A stretch of 64,000 nt of DNA, from assembly GCA_004519485.1 (NCBI GenBank), contig CP038106.1, forward strand, positions 1,127,501 through 1,191,500. Direction: 5' to 3'. Under the pieces are notes generated by a model. The model was not told where the DNA came from. It was given only the letters and a program-made list of their open reading frames with translations, and made no database searches. Source of the DNA: Nannochloropsis oceanica. Lineage: Eukaryota; Sar; Eustigmatophyceae; Eustigmatales; Monodopsidaceae. This document shows positions 32,701-41,982 of the stretch, piece after piece (the first letter of the stretch is position 1; each line of letters opens with the position of its first letter). The position numbers were made by a program, and so were the translations under genes.

Positions 32701-33455
32701 ACGCCATGGGCGCAGCGGCACAAGCGGCCTCAGCGCGGTTGACTGGTCAAGCACAGGATTTCAACGTCTTGCTCCAGTCTAGCCTTGCTGAGCCACTTGC
32801 TGCCGGAGTTTCCACGGTTGTTGCGCAGGTACAGGAGTCTGAGGCGCTGATAAGCACGTATGGTACTGCTGCTGGACAGGTCACGGCGCCTACCACGATA
32901 ACGCCCACGAAGCGCGAATATCTGGTCCCGGGGGCTTTGAGTGCGACAAGGCCGCATGCGGAGATCATGGCTCAGGTGGCGGCGCATGATTTTGGGGTGG
33001 AGAATGTGCAGGTGACGAAGCACAGGCAGGTGCAAGAGCCCGCGCAGGAGGAGGAGTCACAGCAAGAGCAGCAAGAGGTGGATTCTCCGGTACCTATGGC
33101 CATCAGCTCAAGCAGCAATACGACGGAAAAACGGGCCCTCCAGGCCGATGATAAAGAAGCAGCAGCAGCAGCAGAAGAAGCTGTAGTACCAGCATCGGCA
33201 GGTACAGCGATGAACGAAGTGTCTCCGAGCAAGAAAAGGCGACTCTCCGCGGGGCAGGAAAATCAGCCACCCGTGGTAGAGGAGATCAAGGTGGAGGAGT
33301 CCACCACCAAGCTGCCGCTGCAGCCACCGTCGTCGTTTACCTTTAAGGCCTTGGAGGAGACAGCTGTACCTACGGCCCCTGTCCCGGTACGCATTAAGAC
33401 GAGCCGCATCCCACGACCTGTTAAGCCGCTGGGTGCCAACAAGGGGGCGCGCTGA
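29732..33455 (+). CDS. Kinesin-5 (BimC/Eg5) mitotic motor
   Basis: Exons 29732-29776, 29953-30217 and 30337-33455; 1142 aa. Junctions restore NIQ/VAVRCRP and GQTGTG/KTHTMEG, the ATP-binding P loop. The motor fills residues 15-380, with SYLEIYQE, NKNSSRSHGVF (switch I), NLVDLAGSE (switch II), HIPYRDSKLTRLLQ, and TLSTLEYALKAKSIKNKPELN; 'NKPE' in the neck linker is the kinesin-5 signature. A Ser run sits in the loop after LEDLLA, where kinesin-5 loops vary. A long coiled-coil stalk and a tail ending RIPRPVKPLG follow. Kinesin-5 is a bipolar tetramer that slides antiparallel spindle microtubules. Poly-Ala and Glu runs in the tail are low-complexity. Confidence 0.95.
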
Positions 33456-34006
33456 GCTGAGGGAGGAAGAAAGAGGAGGAGGAGGAGGAGGAGGAGGAGG
33501 AGGAAGTGGACAGAGAAAAAGGAAGACGATGTGTGTGGTAATGAAAGATGTGTTTGTGAGCTTAACCTTTTCCGCGACGAAAAAAGAGAAGACTGTGTCC
33601 TGAGAGAGAGCCGTTAAGAAATGCAAATGACGTGGATGACGAGAAAATGGGAGAAAGATAAAATTTACGAGAGCGAAAAAGATTGTGACTGACTGTCTTC
33701 GTGTGCACAAAGGACAACCAAAAGAGGCCAGCAGGTATATAATAAGAAAGACATTAGAAAGTGTACAATGTGATTACTGTCTAATTCTTTTGTTTACACG
33801 TTCATTTCCTGTTCAATAAATCCAGGCACCTTTTTCCTTGACACAAGCAGCACAAGGTGTGGGCGTGGCCTGTCCATGTTACACTCTTCACAAAGACTGT
33901 TCATTCCCGACCTCCTTTCCAGCGCAAACAAACTCAAACGTTTCAATCTACATACTACCACTTCCACTACTATACGACTCACATCCACGATCTCTGTTTG
34001 CTTCCT
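33456..34006. other. Convergent spacer, kinesin-5 / VPS9 protein
   Basis: 551 bp between facing stops. A GGA trinucleotide run lies at about 33472-33503. The rest is AT-richer with no gene that I recognise. Confidence 0.4.
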
Positions 34007-36994
34007 CTAAATCTCTTCCGCCGTCTCATCCAACCGCAACAAATACTCAATCGCCCCTTCCAACGATGCCAAGCAATATCCCGCCTCCGACATCATCCGA
34101 CTCGGATCAACCAAGCCTCCCAACAGATTCTTCAGGCTCAACAACCGCGAGATCCCACACTGGCTCACCACATAAATAAACACCGGGAGGAACATATCCG
34201 CCCCCAAATGCAACCCTGCCACTTCCCCATGCTCCCTTCGGTAACATGCATGTACCTCCCGAACCGCCGCCACCAGTGTGTCCAGCTTATCCGACGGCAA
34301 GGTCGTCACCTCCCCACTCAAGCGGCGGAGGTGCTCCGTCGCTGTCTCCCACGACGAAATTGAAATATTCTCTACAGGGATACCAAAAAATGATTGAGGC
34401 CGTGATTTGAAAAGGGCGCATTTCCGGGCCAACTGCTTCTCTTGCGCCATGTCCGTCTCGAGCATCACCCTGTCATACAGCCGCAAACGCAGGGGCAAAA
34501 ACGTCTCGGCTTCCAACACCCTTCTCACAGCCGATAAACACAACCGATCCACCTCCGTCTCGTCAATCTCTCCACTGCCACTAGCCAACGTGGGCGAAGC
34601 CAGATTTATTCTGACCAAACCTCTCAACGCATCACCATGCGGGGCTTCATTAAGTATCTCCCTTGAAACGCTCCCAAGAAAAAGAGAATAAGCCTTCAAC
34701 AGGTCTGTCTTCTGCACATCACATTTATTCGCCTCCTCCACAAACGCATCCAACTTCCCTTGCCAATTCATCCCTTTTTCTCCTCTTCCACCACCCCTGC
34801 GCAAAATCTCGACAGTCTGCAGTTGGACCTGAAGCCCTAAGTGCCTCCTCGGATTCCCCCTTGCTGCCGAATGCATTATCTTCTCCAACTCATCCACCCT
34901 CTCCGTCGCCCCCACAAAATCTTGCAATGTCTTGGCCACTTCAAATGCACCCTCAAGTGGAGATATCACCACCTCTGCTCTCCTATCTCCTCCTGCTCCT
35001 GAGGACGAGGAAGAGGAGGACGACGCAACCCCAGAGGACATCACATCCATCACCTCGGCCAACCGCCTCAAATATTTCTCAAGTTTCGCCTGCTTCTCCA
35101 CACTCGGTGGTCTCGTCTCGTTCTTGTGTCTTTTCAAGGGAAAGGCCGCTCCTTCCGTCCAAAAGCTCTCAGGTCTCAACATAGAAACCACCTCATGTAA
35201 TGCCAAGAACTCCAGCGGCCCCTTTCTAACCCTCCACTCCTGCCCACTTTCCACGTCCAAAACCCACACAACAATCCCATACGTCTCAATCTCACTGCTA
35301 GTCCCGTTTTTCCTTCGAGCTTCATGGTTGCTACCTTTATCACTCTTCTTGTTATCGTTGTTTCTGCTGCTATTCCGTCTGAGCCAGCCAACGGGCATGA
35401 CACCGACAGAAGCGCTACGGTTGCGCTTCGACGTCGTCATCCCGCTACAGCTACTGCTGCTGCTGCTGCCGCTGCTGCTGCTGTTACTACTGCTGCTGCT
35501 AGCAGCAGCACCAAACAACACCATGGAGGGAGGAGGAGGAGAGGGAGGGCGGGCTGCAACGGGCTCGACGCCTAAAACACGAATCAGCAACGCTTTCCTC
35601 AAACCGGTGATATCTAATCCTAACCGCCTTGCAGACTGGATGAGCAATAACCCCGCCCGATCAATCTCCTCTTCTTCGGCCGCAGCTGAGGGAGTGGCAA
35701 CACCAAGAGCACCAGAGTCGACGTTCACAGGAGTGTAGGCTCCAGCGGTGCTTCCTCCTCCTCCTCCCCCTCCTCCTCGAAGGGTCGTCCTCTTTCCACT
35801 TACACCACTCGCAAATTTGGCACGAATTGAGTCTAGCGTCATAGCACCCCCGGTATTACGGCTGCTGCTGGGCGTAAATGCGAGGCTGGGAAGGGAGAGG
35901 CGGCGTTTGGCATGAGGACGTGGAGTGATGGTGGTGGGTGTGAACAACGCAGGAGGATCCACTAGGTGGAGAGGCTGGTCATCAGACCTTAAAGTACAGG
36001 TTGCGCTGGAGGTGGGAGAGGTGCCAGCACCATCGCTGTCGACGGGTGAGCCCTCTTCTTCCCCACTGCTACTTCCAGAGGGGGAGGTCAAAAAGCCGTC
36101 TTCGGCGAGGGCGAGCTCGAGCTCCTTTTGACGCAGGTTTGCCGGGCTGACGTCTGTTGGAGTGCCAGGTAATGGTGGGAGCTCTTCCGCGGTCAGGTGG
36201 ATGCCATGAAGCAGAGAAGAGGAAGCGGAGAGCGGGGCAGAGGAAGAGGAAGCGGGGAAGATGCTCGGTATAGCGACTGCACTTATGCTGTTGTTGTGGC
36301 TGCTGCTGCTGCTGGTGATGATGGTTGTGGTGGTGGAAGTATTAGCAGTGGTGGTGGTTATGTTGCACTTAGTGAGCAGACTTGTCGAAGCCGTTGACGG
36401 GAAAGCGGACTCCACAAGCGAATGTTGCAAGGCTGTTATGGAACAAGGTAGCTTGGAACAAGGTGAGTGCATCAACGGTGAAGGAGAAAAAGAAGAAGAA
36501 GAGGAGAAGGAGGAGGAGGAGGAAGAGGAGGAAGACGACTCCGGGGTTTCGGCTGTCGAAAGATCCAGTTTGGAAACCAATGGCGCCGCCTCAACCAAAA
36601 ATTTTGATGGTGTCGACTCTTCTACATTGGCAATACCAGCGAGCCGGACCGGGGAACGCGGATGACAGTGGCTTTCGAACGGGAGGCCTTTCTCGCCCCA
36701 AGGCCTCGCGGTCGACGTGAATGGACTCGTCAAGGTGCTGCCTCTTTCTAGCTCCTCCAATGATTGCTGTAGCAAAGGTGAGGAAGGCGTGTGTGGTGGT
36801 TGAGGCGCGTTTGCGGAGACCAGACTCTGAAGGGTGGAGGGCTTGGGCTTGGCCCTCTGGGGTTTTGGAGGAGAGCTAGGGCTAGTGGCGCGAGGAGACA
36901 GCACGTCCATCGTCACTTCGGCCACACAGACGGGTACAGATGCGGGACATCCAGCTGCAGCGCTACCGCTGTGATCGTGTTTGTCGAACCCCAT
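34007..36994 (-). CDS. PX-like and VPS9-domain protein (Rab5-type guanine nucleotide exchange factor)
   Basis: Single exon, 995 aa; the next in-frame ATG is residue 29. The first ~450 residues are Ser/Thr/Pro-rich and probably disordered, with long Ser runs. Around 580-680 is a PX-like segment (IVVWVLDVESGQEWRVRKGPLEFLAL ... EKYLRRLAEVM). The C-terminal ~200 residues carry the VPS9 domain: LLKAYSLFLG, then GADMFLPVFIYVVSQC and PSRMMSEAGYCLASLEGAIEYL; the conserved Asp-x-x-x-P and Tyr-x-x-x-x-x-x-A-x-x positions are present. VPS9 proteins load GTP on Rab5-type GTPases at early endosomes, and PX domains bind phosphoinositides. PX is less certain than VPS9. Confidence 0.82.
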   Translation of the reverse strand: MGFDKHDHSGSAAAGCPASVPVCVAEVTMDVLSPRATSPSSPPKPQRAKPKPSTLQSLVSANAPQPPHTPSSPLLQQSLEELERGSTLTSPFTSTARPWGEKGLPFESHCHPRSPVRLAGIANVEESTPSKFLVEAAPLVSKLDLSTAETPESSSSSSSSSSFSSSSSFSPSPLMHSPCSKLPCSITALQHSLVESAFPSTASTSLLTKCNITTTTANTSTTTTIITSSSSSHNNSISAVAIPSIFPASSSSAPLSASSSLLHGIHLTAEELPPLPGTPTDVSPANLRQKELELALAEDGFLTSPSGSSSGEEEGSPVDSDGAGTSPTSSATCTLRSDDQPLHLVDPPALFTPTTITPRPHAKRRLSLPSLAFTPSSSRNTGGAMTLDSIRAKFASGVSGKRTTLRGGGGGGGGSTAGAYTPVNVDSGALGVATPSAAAEEEEIDRAGLLLIQSARRLGLDITGLRKALLIRVLGVEPVAARPPSPPPPSMVLFGAAASSSSSNSSSSGSSSSSSCSGMTTSKRNRSASVGVMPVGWLRRNSSRNNDNKKSDKGSNHEARRKNGTSSEIETYGIVVWVLDVESGQEWRVRKGPLEFLALHEVVSMLRPESFWTEGAAFPLKRHKNETRPPSVEKQAKLEKYLRRLAEVMDVMSSGVASSSSSSSSGAGGDRRAEVVISPLEGAFEVAKTLQDFVGATERVDELEKIMHSAARGNPRRHLGLQVQLQTVEILRRGGGRGEKGMNWQGKLDAFVEEANKCDVQKTDLLKAYSLFLGSVSREILNEAPHGDALRGLVRINLASPTLASGSGEIDETEVDRLCLSAVRRVLEAETFLPLRLRLYDRVMLETDMAQEKQLARKCALFKSRPQSFFGIPVENISISSWETATEHLRRLSGEVTTLPSDKLDTLVAAVREVHACYRREHGEVAGLHLGADMFLPVFIYVVSQCGISRLLSLKNLLGGLVDPSRMMSEAGYCLASLEGAIEYLLRLDETAEEI

Positions 36995-37367
36995 GCTTGG
37001 AAAAAGTGCGGAGGGGGTCGTATCTGGTTAGCTTGGAAGGACGGCCTGAGTCCTCCGTGGCTCCGTGCTCCCGGTTTGGGCCATTCAAATATCTCGGAGC
37101 CGGGACTGTGAAGGGCATTAGGGGTGGGACGTCAAGCCTCGTGAACGTAGTAGGTACCTCTGGATTACTCTCTGTGTATCGTGCGGTGGGCACGGAAGGG
37201 GACGAGGCGCCTCTAGCATATTGAGGCTGCTTGCGTCATGCGCTTCGCCTGATGGTTATTTTTAGAGCATCGCCCAAAACGAGGGTAGTAATTAGACAGT
37301 CAGTCAAACGCATCACCTTTCACATCCTCTTTAAATACAGGGTACACGCCAAGCGACAGCAATAGTA
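36995..37367. promoter_or_regulatory. Divergent promoter region, VPS9 protein / HSBP1-like
   Basis: 373 bp between diverging starts. No obvious heat-shock element array (nGAAn repeats) was seen by eye, although the right-hand gene is HSBP1-like. Confidence 0.4.
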
Positions 37368-37886
37368 ATGTCGTCCTTGTTCAAGACCAATGCTGATAGC
37401 AACAAGACCGATGCCATGGCGGCCACCACAAAAGCTCCTACTACCATTGCATTCGAGTCCAAAACGTCGACCAGCACGGCCAGCAACCGCAGCTTTGGCG
37501 TCCAGAAGCGCGCTCAGGAATCGCAACCGCTGCCGGAGCAGCAGCAGCAGCAGTCACCGCAAGCACCGCAGCCGAAGCAGGGTCATCCTCAGGGAGGAGA
37601 GGACGTCTCCGGATTTGTCCGCTCCCTCCTCGACGAGATGCAGGGGCGCTTTGAAGCCATGCACAAACAAATGGTCTCCAAGATCGATTCTGTCGGGTCC
37701 AAGGTGGATGCGTTGGACGCGGAAATCACGGAACTTATGCGTGAAGCCGGTGTTTGTGATGTGAAAAGCGAACAGGAGCAGGATAGTTGGCAGATGGGGC
37801 AGGCAGGGGCGGGATATGAACCTGAGCCCATGAAAGTGGGAAAGGCCCCGGCTGGCATGCTTGGACACGAAACGACGAGCGAGTAG
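37368..37886 (+). CDS. Heat shock factor-binding protein 1-like
   Basis: Single exon, 172 aa. Residues about 80-130 (FVRSLLDEMQGRFEAMHKQM, then KIDSVGSKVDALDAEITELM) match the HSBP1 coiled coil: the hydrophobic heptads L-x-x-x-M-x-x-R-F and I-x-x-L-x-x-x-I-x-x-L-M-x-x-A-G-V are in place. HSBP1 is normally only about 75 aa; here there are a Gln/Pro-rich N-terminal extension of ~80 residues and a C-terminal extension of ~40. Family role: trimeric coiled coil that binds HSF and dampens the heat-shock response, and assists WASH complex assembly. Function here is inferred. Confidence 0.82.
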   Translation: MSSLFKTNADSNKTDAMAATTKAPTTIAFESKTSTSTASNRSFGVQKRAQESQPLPEQQQQQSPQAPQPKQGHPQGGEDVSGFVRSLLDEMQGRFEAMHKQMVSKIDSVGSKVDALDAEITELMREAGVCDVKSEQEQDSWQMGQAGAGYEPEPMKVGKAPAGMLGHETTSE

Positions 37887-38148
37887 AAAGGGAGGAAAAT
37901 GATCTGGGCATAGGAAGTGATGTGGATAGATGACGGGGATTTTTTTTAGAGATTGAGACAAGACGAGTAAAGTAAAAATACTTCAAAATCAAACAATTGA
38001 GGAATCGCTGCCAAACGCAACCTAATCCTGTTATTTTTACCTCTGTGTTGCACATTCCCCTTTTTCTCCAACCGCAACACACCTCTCAATCCTTCTCTCA
38101 CTAACACACACACACACACAAACACTCACTGACCCTTCCACAACCTTC

Positions 38149-39351
38149 TTACAGCTCGTCCGGCACATCACTCAATAAGGCAAGAAATTCTTCAAAGTAG
38201 GCCGCGCCTTTCTTCTGCGCTTCAATGAACCCCTGGAAATCTTTGCCCTTGGCAGGCTTGTCCATGTCCAGTGTCAAACGTTGGAACTCTTTGGCGATGG
38301 CTGTACCCTTATCCTGTTTCAATTGGGTTGGGAAGGGACAAGAGGAAGGCGAGAAAGAGGGGTGAGAGGTGGCGAGTTCATGAGTCACGGAGCAGGACTT
38401 GATTCCCTTACTACGAATGTACGCGACTGAAACAATCAAGAAAACTGGCTAACGGCTGATGCAAGCATACATCTCATCCATCCACTTTTCCGTGGAGTCA
38501 CCCTCCTTCCATCCTTCGCCTTCTTCATGACCTACCCGCTTTTCTCCGTCCGAGTCGCGGACCACCCGGCGCATGTCCTCGCCCACCATGTACGAATTGC
38601 TGGGTGTGGGAGGGGGTTAGATGAGCAGTGACGGTTTTATCGATACTCATAAAGAAGGAGGGACGGACATTCTGGTGCCTCGGCTGGACGAGCGCCCAAC
38701 GGCGCGCGTGAGGGGTTTCTAGTCTTCCTCCTTCCAGCTCGGCCCCTCATTACTTTCCCTACCATTTTTCGGCTAGCAATTATTTTTGGGAACCAAACAC
38801 CCTCTTCCCCCAATCCCTCTTTGAACGCACCGCAAGAAGATTTGCGTGTTCACCCACTCAGCATCCGCCAGCTTCCCCTCTCGGTCCGCAATGGTCTTGC
38901 CCACCTTAGCCCACTCCCGTTGGCCCCGAAGCACGCGCTGAAAAGCCTCTGTCACAGCAGGGAGACCACCTAAAACGATGCACAAGTTTCATTTTCGTGT
39001 GTGAATGAAAGTGGTCGGGCGATACCTGTATGTGTGCTTTACTCCATCCATACATTCTGCTACAGCGCTGCACATAATTCTTTCCCCATCCGTAAACGTA
39101 CCCTCCCCCACTGCTGCCTGCGCCTGTTGCGGCGTCCCCATGAGATTAGCCCTGCCTAGCATGAGTGCCGACAAACCCAGCACCTGGCCCACCGAGTTTT
39201 GCAGGAGGTCGCGACGCTCCAAGCTCGTGCTGCTGTCCTGCTCCCGCCCGGCGCTCATTCTGGTACCATGGGGAGTGGCCGAAGGCAGAAAAAACGCACC
39301 TGCCGTCGCCATCAGGGACAAAAATAGGACGATGCCGCACTTGTGAATCAT
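38149..39351 (-). CDS. Thylakoid-lumen protein resembling PSII extrinsic subunit Psb31
   Basis: Four exons: 39351-39054, 38969-38831, 38599-38536 and 38313-38149; 221 aa. The N-terminus has a signal peptide ending in ATAGAFFLP (ASAFAP-type), a transit part, then RRDLLQNSVGQVLGLSALML...AQAAVGEG, a twin-Arg-like lumen signal with an A-x-A cleavage site, so the mature protein should lie in the thylakoid lumen. The mature part is helical (FQRVLRGQREW, TQIFLRNSYMVGEDMR, GFIEAQKKGAAYFEEFLALL, end SDVPDEL), which fits the four-helix Psb31/PsbQ' type from diatoms as I remember it. Exon 1's donor is the least sure: I use GCAGAAT/gtatgg because it is the only site giving an open frame into exon 2. Identity as Psb31 is probable, lumen location firm. 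Confidence 0.72.
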
Positions 39352-39713
39352 AGTTGGGTCTGTGCAGTGTGCAGAAAGGGCTGTGGGGTGAGGCTCCAGA
39401 TCAACTAGGGTTGAGGCAGGACTTGCATGGGAATGGAGGGCACGTGGTCGCGACCAAATCGAAGCCTGTGGCCAGCAAAATAGAATAGGAGGGATTTTCA
39501 ATGCATGCCTGGATCTGTGAGCTCGGGCAGTTGAGGAGCGTGAAAATGCAGTATGAAGGTCACAATGGGGTTGGACATGGCAACGGCATCATGACAATGA
39601 TGACGCCCAGGAAGGAAGACCCGGACTCCTGAACAACTTGCGGCCCCATTTTTACAACAAACCCACCAAGCACACACAGGCAGGCTTGAAATTCCTCTCT
39701 TCATCCCACGGAA
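39352..39713. promoter_or_regulatory. Divergent promoter region, Psb31-like / coiled-coil protein
   Basis: 362 bp between diverging starts. An in-frame extension of the Psb31-like exon 1 up to 39501 is open but would mask the signal peptide. No other gene is seen. Confidence 0.4.
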
Positions 39714-40370
39714 ATGATGAGCCGGTTTGCGTCCTTCTTTGGGCGCGCCGCCGAGGACGAAGACGAGGAAGCCAACGCCTCTGCCCCAGCTCCCACGCCT
39801 GCAACTGTCCCGCACCAGTCCACTCGCCATTCCTCCCGTCAGCCTGCCTCGTCCCCGCCAAAGCAGTCGTCCTCTACATCCGCCTCCAACAGCACTAACC
39901 GGCCTCGCTCGGGGAGCAGCAGCAGCAGCGGGAGCGGGGGCAACTCGAGACACAAAGGTGGGAAGCGAAAAGCCAGCACGGTCAAGGCGCAAGCTGCGGC
40001 CATGGGCGTGACACTGGGCGTTTCGCCTCGCTCGGCCGCTGCTTTGAATAAGTTGCAGCGTTATAATCAGGAGTTGGAGGCCCTTGAGAATGAAGTGGCA
40101 GACATGGAGGCAGCGTTACAAGACTATCCCCGCACGCCCCGATCCCGGCTGTTGGAAGCTAAGGATCAGATTGCCCAGATGAATGGGAGTTTGGAGAAGC
40201 TCCAGTACAGTGGCGTCGATTCTATTATAACAGCTGAATTGGAGAGTGGGAAGGAACGGGCGAAGGAGAAGCGGAAGTCGTTGAACCAACGGTGTGATGC
40301 TTTAAGGGAGCGGATTTTGCAGGATTCGAAGGATTTGCAGAAGATGCTGGCGGCTGGGGGTGGGAGGTAG
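39714..40370 (+). CDS. Coiled-coil protein, possibly BAG-like
   Basis: Single exon, 218 aa (a second ATG follows directly). Not recognised with confidence. The first ~90 residues are acidic then Ser/Pro/Lys-rich and probably disordered. Residues ~105-215 are strongly helical: LNKLQRYNQELEALENEVAD, then LLEAKDQIAQMNGSLEKLQ, SGVDSI, and ERAKEKRKSLNQRCDALRERI. The pattern of three amphipathic helices, with a 'Leu-x-Lys-Leu...Val-Asp-Ser-Ile...Arg-Lys-x-Leu' block, recalls the BAG domain (Hsp70 nucleotide exchange), but key residues cannot be checked by eye. The intact frame, Kozak-like start and helical heptads support a real gene; the function is open. Confidence 0.65.
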   Translation: MMSRFASFFGRAAEDEDEEANASAPAPTPATVPHQSTRHSSRQPASSPPKQSSSTSASNSTNRPRSGSSSSSGSGGNSRHKGGKRKASTVKAQAAAMGVTLGVSPRSAAALNKLQRYNQELEALENEVADMEAALQDYPRTPRSRLLEAKDQIAQMNGSLEKLQYSGVDSIITAELESGKERAKEKRKSLNQRCDALRERILQDSKDLQKMLAAGGGR

Positions 40371-40615
40371 TAAAGGAAAAGTACAGCAGGGAGTACGGGG
40401 AGAAGGGATGAAAGTTTAGGGTGTAACCTAGTGTTTGGGAAAATCTGTGTACGGTGAAGGAAGCTAAGGGAATCATGTTCGTGGCAAGGGGAAAATGAAG
40501 AAGGACAACCTTCTTTTACTTTGTTTGTACTTTTTATTCATCTACTTTCGTTCATCTTCAACCGCATTCCTTCTCCTCCTATCCTTTCCCCCCCTCCTTC
40601 CTTCTTCATCCCCAT

Positions 40616-41653
40616 TCAATAATCGTCGTAATACACCCATTCACACGTCAGCCCATGCGCAGGCGCCGCCCGGATTGGACTCCTCCCAGGCGGATACAGT
40701 GGACCGTCCAACGCTCTCCTCAACTCATCCGCCTCCATGTCCCCTCTTGCGACCGACCATAGCCCCCCCATCATGTTCCTTACCATTCTCTGCAGAGCAC
40801 CGTCCAGACGGACATCCAACCTATACTCACCCTCTCTTTCCTTCACCAGCTGTACGGAGGCCACGTACCGCTTCGTCGTGAATTCCTCTCCCTTCTTGCT
40901 CATCCTTCGTTTGTGTAAAAGACGATTGGCAAAATTCTGGTAGTCATGCGTGCCTTCAAAAATGCTTGCCATCTTCGCAAGCTTGTCCAAATCTAATTCC
41001 TCCCCTCGAGGCACTGTCACCCGTGTCCGTCGCTGGAAAGGATCTGCGACTGAACGAGTGGAGAAACGGTACGTGTAGAGCTTGCCACAACTATTGTACA
41101 TCGCATGCCAGTCGCCTTGGGCGGCCAAATTGTTCACACGGGGAGGAGGAGCATGAGAGATATTCCATACGCGAATGTCTGGAGGGAGGCGAGCATTCAG
41201 CCCTGCTTCAAATTCCCCGAGATTTTGCTCCGTCACAGCAACGGTGGGATAATCAAAATGGATGACTTGTCCCCGGGCGTGCACGCCTGCGTCGGTCCTC
41301 CCTGCGGCAACAGCACGGATGCAAACTTTGTCAAGTAGAGAGGAAGCAGGGCTGGTGGCGAGTGAGGCATTGAGGGAGCGTTCCACCTCGAGCTGGACTG
41401 TCCGGCTTTTGACTTGGTACTGCCAGCCATTAAAATGCGTCCCCTCGTAGGCAAGCCGAGCCACAAAACGGGTCATAGGGACGGTGGGGTGCTTCCACCA
41501 GGGCCTAGGTGTATAGTCCGTACTGAGAGAGGTCGACATGCGAGGGCTGATCTCCTGCCAAGCGTCTACTCTTACAATACTTGCGAGCAGGAGCAGGCAA
41601 AAGCTTAGCTCCTGACTCCATCGGGACGACCACTTCTTTACTTCAGTCGTCAT
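40616..41653 (-). CDS. truA: tRNA pseudouridine(38-40) synthase TruA, probably plastid-targeted
   Basis: Single exon, 345 aa. The catalytic Asp lies in RAVAAGRTDAGVHARGQVIHF, the TruA motif II; the start of the fold is ARLAYEGTHFNGWQYQ, and later come KLYTYRF and GTHDYQNFAN. The C-terminal RMVRNMMGGLWSVARGDM is the usual helix of the family. TruA converts U38-U40 of tRNA anticodon stems to pseudouridine. The bacterial-like family member has an N-terminal hydrophobic stretch (ELSFCLLLLASIVRVDAWQE) with an A-W junction, which in heterokonts suggests plastid import, so the substrate is probably plastid tRNA. Location is inference. Confidence 0.92.
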   Translation of the reverse strand: MTTEVKKWSSRWSQELSFCLLLLASIVRVDAWQEISPRMSTSLSTDYTPRPWWKHPTVPMTRFVARLAYEGTHFNGWQYQVKSRTVQLEVERSLNASLATSPASSLLDKVCIRAVAAGRTDAGVHARGQVIHFDYPTVAVTEQNLGEFEAGLNARLPPDIRVWNISHAPPPRVNNLAAQGDWHAMYNSCGKLYTYRFSTRSVADPFQRRTRVTVPRGEELDLDKLAKMASIFEGTHDYQNFANRLLHKRRMSKKGEEFTTKRYVASVQLVKEREGEYRLDVRLDGALQRMVRNMMGGLWSVARGDMEADELRRALDGPLYPPGRSPIRAAPAHGLTCEWVYYDDY

Positions 41654-41910
41654 GACATTGGAGGTCGTCTTCGTGTGAGTCTTACCGGCGAGGTCGTGAC
41701 GGTCTCATTGACGTGGCATTTGGCTTCTATTGGAGGGAGGTTATAGACACGAGCAAACCAACATGCCCTTCGTGTGTTTTCGGGACGAGACGATGCACCA
41801 TGGCCGTGCTGTGATAGGAATAGTGGTTGGTGGGAGAACAAAAAACATGAGTGACAAGAGCCGGGAAGAATCGAAAACCCTCCCCCTTGCCACGTACACG
41901 CACTGAAACA

Positions 41911-41964
41911 ATGACGACCACCCAATACCACTCAAGAATGACGACCACCCAATACCACTCAAGA
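41911..41964 (+). repeat. Exact tandem duplication, 2 x 27 bp
   Basis: Units 41911-41937 and 41938-41964 are identical (ATGACGACCACCCAATACCA, then CTCAAGA). The unit length is a multiple of three and each unit starts with ATG. Confidence 0.97.
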
Positions 41965-41979
41965 CAGGCGCACATTTGA
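41911..41979 (+). other. Upstream ORF in frame with the SDR start
   Basis: The frame reads MTTTQYHSR twice, then QAHI and a TGA at 41977-41979. One codon (GCA) separates this stop from the SDR ATG at 41983, in the same frame. Whether it is within the mRNA leader is not known from sequence alone; if so, it could limit translation of the SDR or allow read-through. Confidence 0.55.
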
Positions 41980-41982
41980 GCA

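Larger units (their letters stand above)
41654..41982. promoter_or_regulatory. Divergent promoter region, TruA / SDR, with duplicated uORF
   Basis: 329 bp between diverging starts. The right end carries an exact 27-bp tandem duplication that builds a 22-codon upstream reading frame, described separately. Confidence 0.5.

Noticed and set aside
39001-39060. Alternative donor TACAG/gtatcg for the Psb31-like first exon
   Set aside because: Joining it to exon 2 puts the second exon out of frame and hits a stop within about 20 codons; the gtatgg site keeps the frame.
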